A stretch of DNA of 64,000 nucleotides from Fibrella rubiginis (GTDB taxonomy: Bacteria > Bacteroidota > Bacteroidia > Cytophagales > Spirosomataceae). Positions 54,034-62,737 of this stretch are shown piece after piece. The stretch covers positions 124,001 to 188,000 of the forward strand of contig NZ_JAFMYV010000011.1 of the NCBI RefSeq assembly GCF_017353185.1, written 5' to 3'. Each line of letters starts with the position of its first letter. Position 1 is the stretch's first letter. The notes beneath the pieces were generated by a model. The model saw only the letters and a list, made by a program, of their open reading frames with translations. It ran no database searches and was not told the DNA's origin. The position numbers and the translations under genes were made by a program.

Positions 54034-54383
54034 CCTATATTATTGACGCGCAACTGCCGTATCTGCTGGCCGACATATTGCGGCAACGTCACCTTGATGC
54101 CATTCACACACGCGATCTACCAGACCAAAACAGAACTGGCGATAATCAAATTCGTAACATTGCGTTGATAGAAGATCGCATTCTTATTACAAAAGATGCT
54201 GATTTTCAGAATAGCTATTTATTACAGAAAAGCCCACCCAAGCTGTTATTAATCTCGACAGGTAATATCAAAAATCGGCAGTTGCTCGATTTGATTAAAA
54301 GCAACATTGACGCAATAGACGCCCTGTTCGAAAAACATACGTTTATTGAGCTTGATAACGAAACGTTTATCGTTCATGACTAA
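54030..54383 (+). CDS. DUF5615 PIN-like toxin
   Basis: A 117-residue protein starting at GTG 54030, overlapping the antitoxin gene. It opens with TYIIDAQLPYLLADILRQR, has HTRDLP and LITKDADFQNSYLL, which provide the acidic residues of a PIN-like RNase fold. Members (Mut7-C-like/DUF5615) are expected to cleave RNA when free of the antitoxin; activity here is not proven. Its stop TAA lies exactly at the start of the duplicated thrA fragment (54381). Confidence 0.87.
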   Translation: MTYIIDAQLPYLLADILRQRHLDAIHTRDLPDQNRTGDNQIRNIALIEDRILITKDADFQNSYLLQKSPPKLLLISTGNIKNRQLLDLIKSNIDAIDALFEKHTFIELDNETFIVHD

Positions 54384-54417
54384 CAGCCTCCCGTGTCTTC
54401 GCCGACATGGTCAGCAT
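54381..54417 (+). repeat. Direct repeat of thrA 3' end, right copy
   Basis: Copy of 53695-53731 with two mismatches (one at a synonymous site, one changing Gly to Arg in the thrA frame). It starts at the stop codon of the DUF5615 gene. Confidence 0.88.
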
Positions 54418-54891
54418 TTTGCACCAGTACTATCAGCAAACATCCTGTCTGCATCGTGCATCAGACAGATGCATCTACACAACTGACCAGCGGCGCAGCG
54501 AATGATGTAGAGGTGCTCGGCCCTGGGGTTACACGGGTTTAGAGGCACACAGTAGTTCATCCGTTCGCTTGCGGGCTACACCAACGCATGATAAGCCATT
54601 GCCAACACGCTGGCGTTGATAGACGAGAACAAAACGGAAGCAATCGTGTCGGTTGCTTCGGCGATGGAGGTGTCATGTCTGTGCCGATATAGGCGAATCA
54701 AATGCCCAAAGACGAGCAATACATTAACACCGGCGATACTGATACACAGAAAGGCAATCATAATGGGCTGTATTACTGTTTATTTATTAAACCTACACAC
54801 ATCCCTATCAGTCTAGTTAGCTAATTTATTGAGCGTTTTTGCAATAGCGTGATTTTTACCGAATGACCCACTTATCCCGCATTGGCTTGTG
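54384..54891. other. Gene-poor stretch behind the toxin-antitoxin pair
   Basis: 508 bases holding the thrA relic (54381-54417), unrecognised sequence and a possible small membrane protein gene at 54576-54761. No RNA gene or clear terminator was seen. Confidence 0.5.
54576..54761 (-). CDS. Possible small membrane protein
   Basis: A 61-residue product: a hydrophobic helix (MIAFLCISIAGVNVLLVFGH), a basic loop (LIRLYRHRHDTS) and a second hydrophobic helix (IASVLFSSINASVLAMAYHA). The layout of two helices with a positive loop looks like a real protein rather than chance, but nothing else supports it. Confidence 0.4.
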   Translation of the reverse strand: MIAFLCISIAGVNVLLVFGHLIRLYRHRHDTSIAEATDTIASVLFSSINASVLAMAYHALV

Positions 54892-57306
54892 TTACTTCAT
54901 GCGCACCAGTGTCACTCCCGCTCCGCCACGGTCAGCGTGCTCGTCGGCCATGCTGCCTACCTGCTTATAAGAACGCAGATGGTTACGAACTAGCTGCCGC
55001 AGAATACCGTCGCCTTTGCCGTGTACGATGCGCAGTTCGGGGTAGCCCAGCATAAGCGCACTGTCCATAAACTTGTCTACTTCGCCCAGCGCTTCTTCTC
55101 CCCGCCTGCCCCGGATGTCGAGGTTGAACGAGAAGTTGAGCATCTTTTCGTTGATGTCCACCCCCTGGCTACGAGGCGTTTCGCGAATGCCCACGGCCTC
55201 GCGGTAGGTCTTGCGACTTACCTTTTCGAGCCGATTCAACTTAATGTTCGACTTCAGGTCGCCAATGCGGACTTCGGCGTCTTTACCCCGCAGGGCCAGC
55301 ACCTCACCAATGGCCGTCTGTCCCTGAATGCGCACGTAGCTACCCACCGAAATAGGGCTGCCGTCGGCTTCGAATTCTTCTTCGGGGGCTTTCGGCGCAG
55401 CGGGTTCCACAATTACCTCCGGCTTCAATTCTTTTTGCTCGAACTGCTGGAGATCAGCCCGCAATTGCTTTGTGGTATCTTTTTCAGCTTTCGACTCTTT
55501 GATCTCACGTATGGTCTGCTCGATCTTCTGGTTGGCTTCCTGTACCAGCGTTTTGGCCTTCGCTTTGGCAGTATTGATCAGTTGCTTCTGCTCATTGTCG
55601 AGCCGGGTTTTCAGGGCGGTGTATTCAGCCAGTTGCTGGGCCACCTTGCGCTGATTGATGCTGATATCGAGGTTTTTTTCGGCGAAAACGCGCTTCTCGA
55701 TGTCTAGTTCCTTCAGCAGCTTTTCAAAATTAACCTGCTGACTACCGAGTTTTTCTTTTGCCCGGTTGATCACGATGTTGGGCAGGTTGATCTTACCCGC
55801 AATCTCAAACGCAAACGACGAGCCAGGCCGGCCCATTTCCAGTTCGTATAGCGGTTCCAGCTTTTCGCCATCGAACCGCATGGCGCCGTTGATAAGGCCC
55901 GGCGTTTTGTCGGCGAATACCTTCAGGTTAGTGTAGTGGGTGTTGATCACGCCAAACGCTCCCGACTTGTTTAGTTCTTCCAGAATAGCCTCGGCAATAG
56001 CCCCGCCCTGGCCCGGTTCGGTACCGGTACCGAACTCGTCGATGAGGAAGAGCGTGCGCTTGTTGGCTCCCACCAGAAACTGCCGCATGTTAGTCAGGTG
56101 CGACGAATAGGTGCTGAGGTCGTTTTCCAGCGACTGCTCATCGCCGATGTCGATAAACAGGTTCTGAAACACACCCATATCCGAGAATTCGGCCATGGGT
56201 ACCAGCAGGCCGCACTGCATCATATACTGTAGTAAGCCAATGGTTTTCAGTGCAATAGACTTGCCCCCTGCATTGGGTCCGGAGATAATCAGGATGCGCT
56301 GCTGCTCGTCGAGCTGAATAGCCAGCGGTACTACAGGCTTGCCCTGTTTCTGGTGCGAAAGGTATAGCAGCGGGTGGCGGGCGGCCGTCCAGTTCAGCAC
56401 CGGACGGTTCATTACCTGGGGCATACCGGCCTGCAACTGCCCTGCCAGTTTGGCCTTCGCCCGGATGAAATCTATCTGCGCCAGAAAGTTGATGGCCTTG
56501 TTGAGGTCGGGCAGAAAAGGCCGTATCTGGTCGGTGAGGGCCAGCAGAATACGGTACACTTCACGGCGTTCTTCATATTCCAGTTCCCGCACTTCGTTGT
56601 TGCCATCGAAGACCTCGGCGGGTTCTACATACACTGTTTTGCCGGTATCTGATTCGTCATGGATGAAGCCGCGAATCTTGCGTTTATGTTCGGCCGCCAG
56701 CGGAATCACCAGCCGCCCCCCGCGAATAGTCAGGCCCAGATCATCAGGAATCCAGCCCTGTTGGCGGGCGGTGCGCAACATGCTGTCGAGGCGCTTGCGC
56801 AGGTTAGCCTGCTCCGAAATAATGCGCCGCCGGATACTGGCCAGTTCAGGCGAGGCGTTGTCGCGCACATGACCCCGGTCGTCGATAACGCGTTCCAGCG
56901 CCGCCAGCAAGGCTTTGTCGACGGTCACGGGCGCTGCCAGTTCGGCCAGGAAGGGGTACTGATCTTCTTCCTGATTAGCCAGAAAACGCAGGCAATCCTG
57001 AATCGTTTTCAGGGCTAGTTTCAGATCGAAAAACTCGTCTTCCATCAACGTTATTCCTTCTACGCGGGCCTTCTGGAGTTGAGGCCGCACGTCGAGGTAA
57101 TTGCTTTGCGGGAAGTCTGGCTCGTACTGAACTATCTGCGTAAACTCGTAGGTCTGCCGCAGCAGTTTATCAATCAGTTGGTGATTGTCGGAAAAGCGAA
57201 TTTTGTCTACGTAATCCTGGCCCAGCGGCGAGATACAGGCCTGCCGCAACAGTTCACGGATTTTATCGAAACCAAGTTTTTGTTCGAGGGTATTGGGGTA
57301 AAGCAT
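54892..57306 (-). CDS. mutS2: Endonuclease MutS2 (MutS-like ATPase with Smr domain)
   Basis: An 804-residue protein. The ATPase has Walker A GPNAGGKS (343-350), the FLIDEFGTGTEPGQGG Walker B and MRFDGEKLEPLYEL. A long coiled coil rich in Lys and Glu lies at about 520-640, and a Smr nuclease domain ends the chain (LDIRGRRGEEALGEVDKFMD, VHGKGDGILRQLVRNHL). MutS2 suppresses recombination, and in some bacteria it rescues collided ribosomes. No mismatch-binding domain I of MutS is present. ATG at 57304-57306. Confidence 0.94.
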   Translation of the reverse strand: MLYPNTLEQKLGFDKIRELLRQACISPLGQDYVDKIRFSDNHQLIDKLLRQTYEFTQIVQYEPDFPQSNYLDVRPQLQKARVEGITLMEDEFFDLKLALKTIQDCLRFLANQEEDQYPFLAELAAPVTVDKALLAALERVIDDRGHVRDNASPELASIRRRIISEQANLRKRLDSMLRTARQQGWIPDDLGLTIRGGRLVIPLAAEHKRKIRGFIHDESDTGKTVYVEPAEVFDGNNEVRELEYEERREVYRILLALTDQIRPFLPDLNKAINFLAQIDFIRAKAKLAGQLQAGMPQVMNRPVLNWTAARHPLLYLSHQKQGKPVVPLAIQLDEQQRILIISGPNAGGKSIALKTIGLLQYMMQCGLLVPMAEFSDMGVFQNLFIDIGDEQSLENDLSTYSSHLTNMRQFLVGANKRTLFLIDEFGTGTEPGQGGAIAEAILEELNKSGAFGVINTHYTNLKVFADKTPGLINGAMRFDGEKLEPLYELEMGRPGSSFAFEIAGKINLPNIVINRAKEKLGSQQVNFEKLLKELDIEKRVFAEKNLDISINQRKVAQQLAEYTALKTRLDNEQKQLINTAKAKAKTLVQEANQKIEQTIREIKESKAEKDTTKQLRADLQQFEQKELKPEVIVEPAAPKAPEEEFEADGSPISVGSYVRIQGQTAIGEVLALRGKDAEVRIGDLKSNIKLNRLEKVSRKTYREAVGIRETPRSQGVDINEKMLNFSFNLDIRGRRGEEALGEVDKFMDSALMLGYPELRIVHGKGDGILRQLVRNHLRSYKQVGSMADEHADRGGAGVTLVRMK

Positions 57307-57380
57307 TCGGGGGTGCGGGCCTCTCGTTAGCGGGCCTACCTCATAACATTGGTCTGAGGGTGGGGGTTCTATTTTACCGA

Positions 57381-57462
57381 TAAGTGGTAAACGATGAGGG
57401 GTGAGTTTGCTGACGCGTCTTTAGCTGCGTCAGCAAACTCACCCCTCATCGTTTACCACTTA
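57381..57462. repeat. Perfect 36-bp inverted repeat behind the thioredoxin gene
   Basis: Arms 57381-57416 and 57427-57462 are exact complements with a 10-base loop. The right arm ends 5 bases from the stop of the thioredoxin gene. Confidence 0.95.
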
Positions 57463-57467
57463 TTACC

Positions 57468-57890
57468 TTATTTAACGCTTTTCGCTACGTCAAGCAGGTC
57501 GTCGGCGCCCATGTAGCCCATCACGCGCTTTACCACGCGGCCATTGCCGTCAATAAACAGCAAAGTAGGATATCCTTCCAGCGGATAGACCTGCGAAAGA
57601 GCCGGTCCTTCGCCCTTTTCCATGTCCATCTTTACATTGATGAATTTCTTATTGAACAGGTCACCCACAGCTTTCTGAGTGAACGTATTTTTTTGTAACA
57701 ACTTACATGGACCGCACCAACTGGCATAGGCATCGAGAAAAATAACTTTCTTCTGGGCCTTAGCCTGTTTCAATATATCGGCCCAACGGGCTTCGGTAAA
57801 CTGAATGCCCGCTTTTGTGTCGTCGGTAGCGGGAGCAAATGAAGTGGCGGTGAAAAGAACAAGGAGGCAAAGACTGGCTAGGCGGATCAT
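57468..57890 (-). CDS. Exported thioredoxin-like protein
   Basis: A 140-residue protein with a cleavable leader (MIRLASLCLLVLFTATSFAP) and a thioredoxin fold. The redox motif is WCGPCK (Cys59 and Cys62), and the cis-proline is in GYPTLLFID. It resembles the DsbD C-terminal / thioredoxin_7 branch, which keeps periplasmic proteins reduced. It lies upstream of mutS2 on the same strand, separated by the 36-bp hairpin. Confidence 0.87.
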   Translation of the reverse strand: MIRLASLCLLVLFTATSFAPATDDTKAGIQFTEARWADILKQAKAQKKVIFLDAYASWCGPCKLLQKNTFTQKAVGDLFNKKFINVKMDMEKGEGPALSQVYPLEGYPTLLFIDGNGRVVKRVMGYMGADDLLDVAKSVK

Positions 57891-57951
57891 ACGGTTGCTG
57901 TTCGGTCAGATAATTGATTCTATCTACGAAAGTAACGCAGAATAAAGTACG

Positions 57952-58057
57952 AATAGTCTGAAAAGTGGTGGAGCGGAGTGCTGATAGTCGGGAAAGTCGC
58001 TTTGGTTATTGACTTTCCTGACTATCAGCACTCCGCTCCACCACTTTTCAGACTATT
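57952..58057. repeat. 47-bp inverted repeat overlapping the stop of the acidic protein gene
   Basis: Arms 57952-57998 and 58011-58057 match at 46 of 47 positions with a 12-base loop. The right arm includes the TAG stop at 58053-58055. Confidence 0.95.
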
Positions 58058-58382
58058 TCTCCTCGGTGCTCGTATTCCAGTCGGCATCCTGAACATGGGT
58101 GCCTTCAACGGGGGCCTGCCCCCACGAGGCACGCGTGTTTTCGTCGATTTCAGCCTGTGAAGGTCCATTGGCGTCGGTTTCGGCTACCATCTCATCGGCA
58201 CTCTCCACATCGTCGGCCACGCTGTCGGCTACGCCTTCGCTGTTTAGCTTTGAGGGCAGTTCGTTGGTCAAATCTTTATCATTGAGTTGCGCCAGATCAG
58301 GGTGGGTACCCATGGTGCTGTGCATCATTTGAGCCGCGTTCGACTCGGTGCTTTCTTTACGGATGTTGCTTGATACGCTCAT
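58053..58382 (-). CDS. Acidic, probably disordered hypothetical protein (1)
   Basis: A 109-residue soluble protein without recognisable domain. It is rich in Asp, Glu, Ser and Thr (SDADDVESADEMV-like composition, for example GVADSVADDVESADEMVAET) and lacks hydrophobic segments and cysteine. The neighbour at 58494 has a similar composition, so they may be related or work together. ATG at 58380-58382; the longer frame reads into the preceding hairpin. Confidence 0.6.
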   Translation of the reverse strand: MSVSSNIRKESTESNAAQMMHSTMGTHPDLAQLNDKDLTNELPSKLNSEGVADSVADDVESADEMVAETDANGPSQAEIDENTRASWGQAPVEGTHVQDADWNTSTEEK

Positions 58383-58417
58383 GACGTTGGTTGGTTTGGT
58401 TATTGGAAAATGAATGG

Positions 58418-58496
58418 TAGACGTTGGATGCCGGATAGTGGACGTTGGCTTGTATTCAGTATCCAATGTCCGATAGCCAGCATCCAACGTCCGCTA
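58418..58496. repeat. Imperfect inverted repeat between the two acidic protein genes
   Basis: Arms about 58418-58448 and 58463-58496, built on ACGTTGGATG and its complement, with an indel and several mismatches. It overlaps the TAG stop of the 58494 gene. Confidence 0.65.
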
Positions 58497-59021
58497 GTAA
58501 GTTGGCTGATTATCCAGTGATGTGCCGGTTTCGGCAATGTCTCTATCTTCTTTGTCCTGCGTCGAATCACCCTCTTTGTTCTCATCGACTGAGGTCGATT
58601 CGGCACTTTTTTTAGCTTCTTCCTGTGCATTGGGCGTTTTTACTTCTGCATCAGAGGCGTAATCATCGGGGCCGGCAGTGGTCACGCTTACAGTGCTGGT
58701 ATTGGTTTTACCTTCACTGGCGGCGGCGTTGCTGATAGCGGCATCGGTTACTTCCATCGTGCTGTTATCCTGGTCGCCCATGCGCAGCACACCGTTCTTA
58801 CTATCCATATCCTGGCTACCCATGCCCCGGTTGTTACGGCCATCCTGTCCGCCGCGCACCGCTTCACTATCTAGTCCATTGGCCGAGTTTTCCTGGACGT
58901 CGGTATTCAGGTTATCTTTGGCACGTGCATCTGGCTCTGAATTATCACTACCACGTGGGGCTTCAGTTCGGCCGTTTATCTGTGCACCATCGCGCAGAAC
59001 GGTTTTTTCGTCGGGTTCCAT
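58494..59021 (-). CDS. Acidic, probably disordered hypothetical protein (2)
   Basis: A 175-residue hydrophilic protein rich in Asp, Asn, Ser, Glu and Gly, with stretches such as NNRGMGSQDMDSKNGVLRMG and ENKEGDSTQDKEDRDIAETG. No leader, membrane segment, cysteine or tryptophan. The composition predicts an unfolded chain, perhaps a stress or desiccation protein, but no function can be assigned. Start ATG at 59019-59021. Confidence 0.62.
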   Translation of the reverse strand: MEPDEKTVLRDGAQINGRTEAPRGSDNSEPDARAKDNLNTDVQENSANGLDSEAVRGGQDGRNNRGMGSQDMDSKNGVLRMGDQDNSTMEVTDAAISNAAASEGKTNTSTVSVTTAGPDDYASDAEVKTPNAQEEAKKSAESTSVDENKEGDSTQDKEDRDIAETGTSLDNQPTY

Positions 59022-59559
59022 AACGTTACTAAGTTGTGTTGGTACTATACCTGAAACCAGCTAAACGACAAAAAGTTGGCTCATCTGAGGCAGTGAACCG
59101 GCAGGCCTTTTAATAAATAAGGATTTTTCCCTTTGCTGATTCCCAAACTAAACTCCCATATTTGACATCGTAACCGCCTGAAACGCCTGCGTAGCCAAAC
59201 TTAGTGTATGGTTTCTACTGTGTGGCAGCGGGGTTAGGTTACCCTCTAAGATTGATTCTACCGTCTTAATAGTTGGATAAAGCGTAATTGAAAAGCGAAC
59301 CGGCACTGCCAGTTCGCTTTTTTGTTTTCGGTCTATCTATAGTATGCCTTGTATATGATAAAGATTGCAGAATATACTATTTGTACTTAGTTGTCAGCGA
59401 ACCTTTCTACCATTACTCATAAGTATAGCCGGGCATGGCAAGTAAAAATATGAGCCTTACAAAGTCTATTACCTAGAAATACATTAAAAAATTGTGAAAT
59501 TTGCCTAGCCGGTAAAGTACCGGTGCGTCTAACCAATCACAAACTTCTTCTCAATTAAC
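59022..59559. other. Intergenic region upstream of the second susC-like gene
   Basis: 538 bases without a gene. A terminator-like hairpin lies at 59291-59321. The rest is A/T-rich near the susC start and should contain its promoter, but no TAnnTTTG box at a good distance was found. Confidence 0.55.
59291..59321 (+). terminator. Terminator-like hairpin without an obvious gene in front
   Basis: A 10-bp stem AAAAGCGAAC / GTTCGCTTTT around 11 bases, followed by TTGTTTT. It has the shape of an intrinsic terminator on the plus strand, yet no plus-strand gene precedes it within 1.5 kb apart from unannotated sequence. Confidence 0.55.
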
Positions 59560-62500
59560 ATGATGAGAAATTTACTCAAACTATGGCTGTTGCTGTTGTT
59601 TTCTGTGCCTGTACTAGCTCAGAATCAAACGGTTACAGGCAAGGTCACTTCATCAGATGATGGCTCGGCCATCCCCGGCGTAAGCGTAGTTATCAAGGGT
59701 ACTACGCGCGGAACAACCACCGACGCCAACGGTGCATTCCAGGTAACGGCGGCAAACAACGCCCAATTGACCTTTTCCTACGTGGGCTTCAAAACCGTCA
59801 CCGTAACGGTAGGCAATCGTAATACGGTCGATGTGAAACTAGAACCCGACGCCTCTTCGCTCAACGAAGTAGTTGTAACGGCTCTGGGTGTAGTACGTCA
59901 GCAAAAAGAGTTGGGTTCTGCCACAGAAGTCGTGAAGGCCGACAAGCTAGTTCAGGCACGCGCTACCAACATTGCCCAAGCGCTGTCGGGTAAAGTGGCA
60001 GGCCTGCAGATCAACACGATCAACAACGGGGTTGACCCTCAGACAAGGATTGTGTTGCGTGGCAACCGGTCGTTATTAGGTAACAACCAAGCGCTGGTTG
60101 TTATCGATGGAACGCAGGTTCCTCAAGACGCCATTAATTACCTAAACCCCAACGACATCGAGAATGTGTCTGTGTTAAAAGGGGCTAATGCAGCCGCTCT
60201 GTATGGTTCCGATGCGTCGAACGGAGCCTTACTCATTACAACCAAAAAGGGCTCGGTTACCGCTCCGCGCATCAACTATAGCAATACCACCTCCATTGAG
60301 CAAATTAGTTTCCTGCCCAAGTTCAATGACCGGTTTGGTGCTGGTACTGAAAGCTATAGCCGGGAGTATATTCCGTTCGAGAACCAAAGCTATGGTCCAG
60401 AATACGACGGTTCTACCAAAGACCTCGGCCAGACGTTGGAAGATGGCACCATTGCCAAAGCCGCCTATTCGTACAATCCCAACGGAAAGCTTAGCGCTTT
60501 TGATCAGGGGCTGGTGCAGCAGAATGACCTCTCGCTGACTTCCGGTGATCAAAACGGTAGTTTCTTGATTTCATTGCAGGATGTAAACTCACGGGGTGTG
60601 GTGCCGGGCGATCTGTCGCGTCGGACGGGTGGTCACCTAAGCGCTACGCGTAATTACGGCCGGTTTAGTGGTACGTTCAACGTTGATTACCGTATCAAAG
60701 ATGTAGACCGGTCAACCTCTGGTTTTTACAATAACATTCTGAATACGGCGGGCAATATCGATCTGAATCAATATCGGAACTGGCAGCCCCTGCGCCTAGA
60801 TAATGGCCAACTGAACCCCGCCAACCCGAACAACTATTTCAACGATTACTTCGACAACCCATTCTTCAGCAAGGACATCAACCGGCAGAACCGCGTGGAC
60901 CGCTATCTGACGGGCAATGTGGAATTACGTTACAAAGCGGCTGAGTGGCTACAGTTTTTGTATCGGGTAGGCGTAACTAACCAGAACTTTGAATCAAAGA
61001 GCACATCAGCAAAATATGCTTATAGTGCTTACGCCAAGCAACATATATACCGGGCTAAAGATCTTCCTGGCGGTGTGACTGACTTTTCAGGTTATGAGCA
61101 GCGGATTAATCAGGACTTCTTTTTTACCGCCAACAAAAGTGCAGGGCCGTTTAAAGCCACGCTCATCGGGGGTTTTAACCTTCAGGAACGTAAATACAAG
61201 CAGGTTGTGACCAGCGCCAGCGCTCTGGTTATTCCTGATTTGTACAACGTCAGTAATCGAGTGGGTGAACCGGGAGCCTCAGAATTCAACGCCAAAGCAC
61301 GCTTATTAGGGGCATATGGCGACCTAACAGTAGGGTTTAAAGACTTTCTCTTCCTGCATATGTCAGGTCGAAACGACTGGAGCTCTATTCTGGGGGCTAA
61401 CAACCGCTCGTTCTTCTACCCTGGGGCCGATCTGTCGTTTGTAATAACCGACGCTGTTCCCTCACTAAAAAATGGCAATATTCTGAGTTCAGCCAAATTG
61501 CGGGCAGCAGCTACGCGGGTGGGTCAGATCAACCTGCCAGGCACGTTTGGGGCTTATCAACTCGAAACAGTCTATACGCCGGGTGGTGGTTTCCCTTATG
61601 GTGGATTGGCTGGCTTCACGCTGGGCAACACAGCCAACAACCCCAATATCCAGCCTGAATTCCTCGACTCGTATGAGGTGGGTGCTGAGCTTGCTTTCCT
61701 GGGCGACCGCATCACGCTGGATATGTCGTATTACACACAGCAGAATACGAACCAAACCGTGCGCATTGACGTGTCGCCGGCTACGGGCTATTCCGGTGCA
61801 CTCATTAACACAGGTCGCCTGGACAACAATGGTTTTGAAGTTGATCTAAAAACGACGCCTGTTCGGCTAGACAACGGCTTCCGTTGGGATTTGGGTATCA
61901 ACTATTCGCAGGTGAATACCAACGTGGTCTCTATTGTCGATGGACTGAAAGAGATTAACCTCAGTTCTTACTACGGTGTGGTCAACTCTGGTTTGTACCA
62001 AATCTTCGCCGTAGAAGGGCAGCAGTTCCCGGTGGTGAAAGTGGTGGGTTATGAACGCGAACGCGACGCTCAGGGCAACATTATTCCTGGTGGCCGGGTG
62101 GTGGTCGATCCCGCATCGGGCTATCCGCTCAAATCGAATGAACTCATCAACCTTGGCCGCACCAACCCCCGCGACCGGCTGGGTATCAACACGACGTTGC
62201 GCTATAAAGGGTTTTCACTGTCGGGCACAGCTGAGTACCGGGGTGGTAACGTAATTGCCCACGGCCTGGCCGAAACCATGTGGTTTACCGGTGCAGCCTA
62301 TGCCACCACCACCTACGGTCGTGAGCGGTTTGTGTTCCCTAACTCGGTTACCAAAAACGCTGACGGTACCTATACCGCCAATACCAGCATTGCCGTAAAA
62401 GATGGTGGCTTGGGGGCGTTCGACAGCAACCTGCGTAACTTCGGCGAGAACTTCGTAACAAACGGTGCCTTCTGGAAACTCCGCGAACTGGCCATCAATT

Positions 62501-62715
62501 ACACCGTTTCACCGGCGTTGTTGCAAAAAACGCGCTTTATTAAGAACGCGTCAGTAGGCTTGGTAGGCCGAAACCTGGTCACGCTTCTGCCCAAAGAGAA
62601 TATCTATACCGATCCCGAATTCAACAACACTACGACCAACGCCGTAGGGGTAAACACCAACGCCATTACGCCACCTACGCGGACATACGGTTTCACGGTG
62701 CAGCTCGGTTTCTAA
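59560..62715 (+). CDS. SusC/RagA family TonB-linked outer membrane protein
   Basis: A 1051-residue TonB-dependent transporter. Signal peptide MMRNLLKLWLLLLFSVPVLA; carboxypeptidase-regulatory-like domain (VTGKVTSSDDGSAIPGVSVV, residues about 22-105); plug with SLNEVVVTALGVVRQQKELG, QALVVIDGTQVPQDAINYLN and VSVLKGANAAALYGSDASNG; barrel ending TRTYGFTVQLGF. A start one codon later (ATGATG) is equally possible. It is only moderately similar to the susC-like protein at 34091, so the two systems probably take different substrates. The susD-like gene follows 22 bases downstream. Confidence 0.93.
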   Translation: MMRNLLKLWLLLLFSVPVLAQNQTVTGKVTSSDDGSAIPGVSVVIKGTTRGTTTDANGAFQVTAANNAQLTFSYVGFKTVTVTVGNRNTVDVKLEPDASSLNEVVVTALGVVRQQKELGSATEVVKADKLVQARATNIAQALSGKVAGLQINTINNGVDPQTRIVLRGNRSLLGNNQALVVIDGTQVPQDAINYLNPNDIENVSVLKGANAAALYGSDASNGALLITTKKGSVTAPRINYSNTTSIEQISFLPKFNDRFGAGTESYSREYIPFENQSYGPEYDGSTKDLGQTLEDGTIAKAAYSYNPNGKLSAFDQGLVQQNDLSLTSGDQNGSFLISLQDVNSRGVVPGDLSRRTGGHLSATRNYGRFSGTFNVDYRIKDVDRSTSGFYNNILNTAGNIDLNQYRNWQPLRLDNGQLNPANPNNYFNDYFDNPFFSKDINRQNRVDRYLTGNVELRYKAAEWLQFLYRVGVTNQNFESKSTSAKYAYSAYAKQHIYRAKDLPGGVTDFSGYEQRINQDFFFTANKSAGPFKATLIGGFNLQERKYKQVVTSASALVIPDLYNVSNRVGEPGASEFNAKARLLGAYGDLTVGFKDFLFLHMSGRNDWSSILGANNRSFFYPGADLSFVITDAVPSLKNGNILSSAKLRAAATRVGQINLPGTFGAYQLETVYTPGGGFPYGGLAGFTLGNTANNPNIQPEFLDSYEVGAELAFLGDRITLDMSYYTQQNTNQTVRIDVSPATGYSGALINTGRLDNNGFEVDLKTTPVRLDNGFRWDLGINYSQVNTNVVSIVDGLKEINLSSYYGVVNSGLYQIFAVEGQQFPVVKVVGYERERDAQGNIIPGGRVVVDPASGYPLKSNELINLGRTNPRDRLGINTTLRYKGFSLSGTAEYRGGNVIAHGLAETMWFTGAAYATTTYGRERFVFPNSVTKNADGTYTANTSIAVKDGGLGAFDSNLRNFGENFVTNGAFWKLRELAINYTVSPALLQKTRFIKNASVGLVGRNLVTLLPKENIYTDPEFNNTTTNAVGVNTNAITPPTRTYGFTVQLGF

Positions 62716-62737
62716 TCATTTTCCTGACATCACAATC

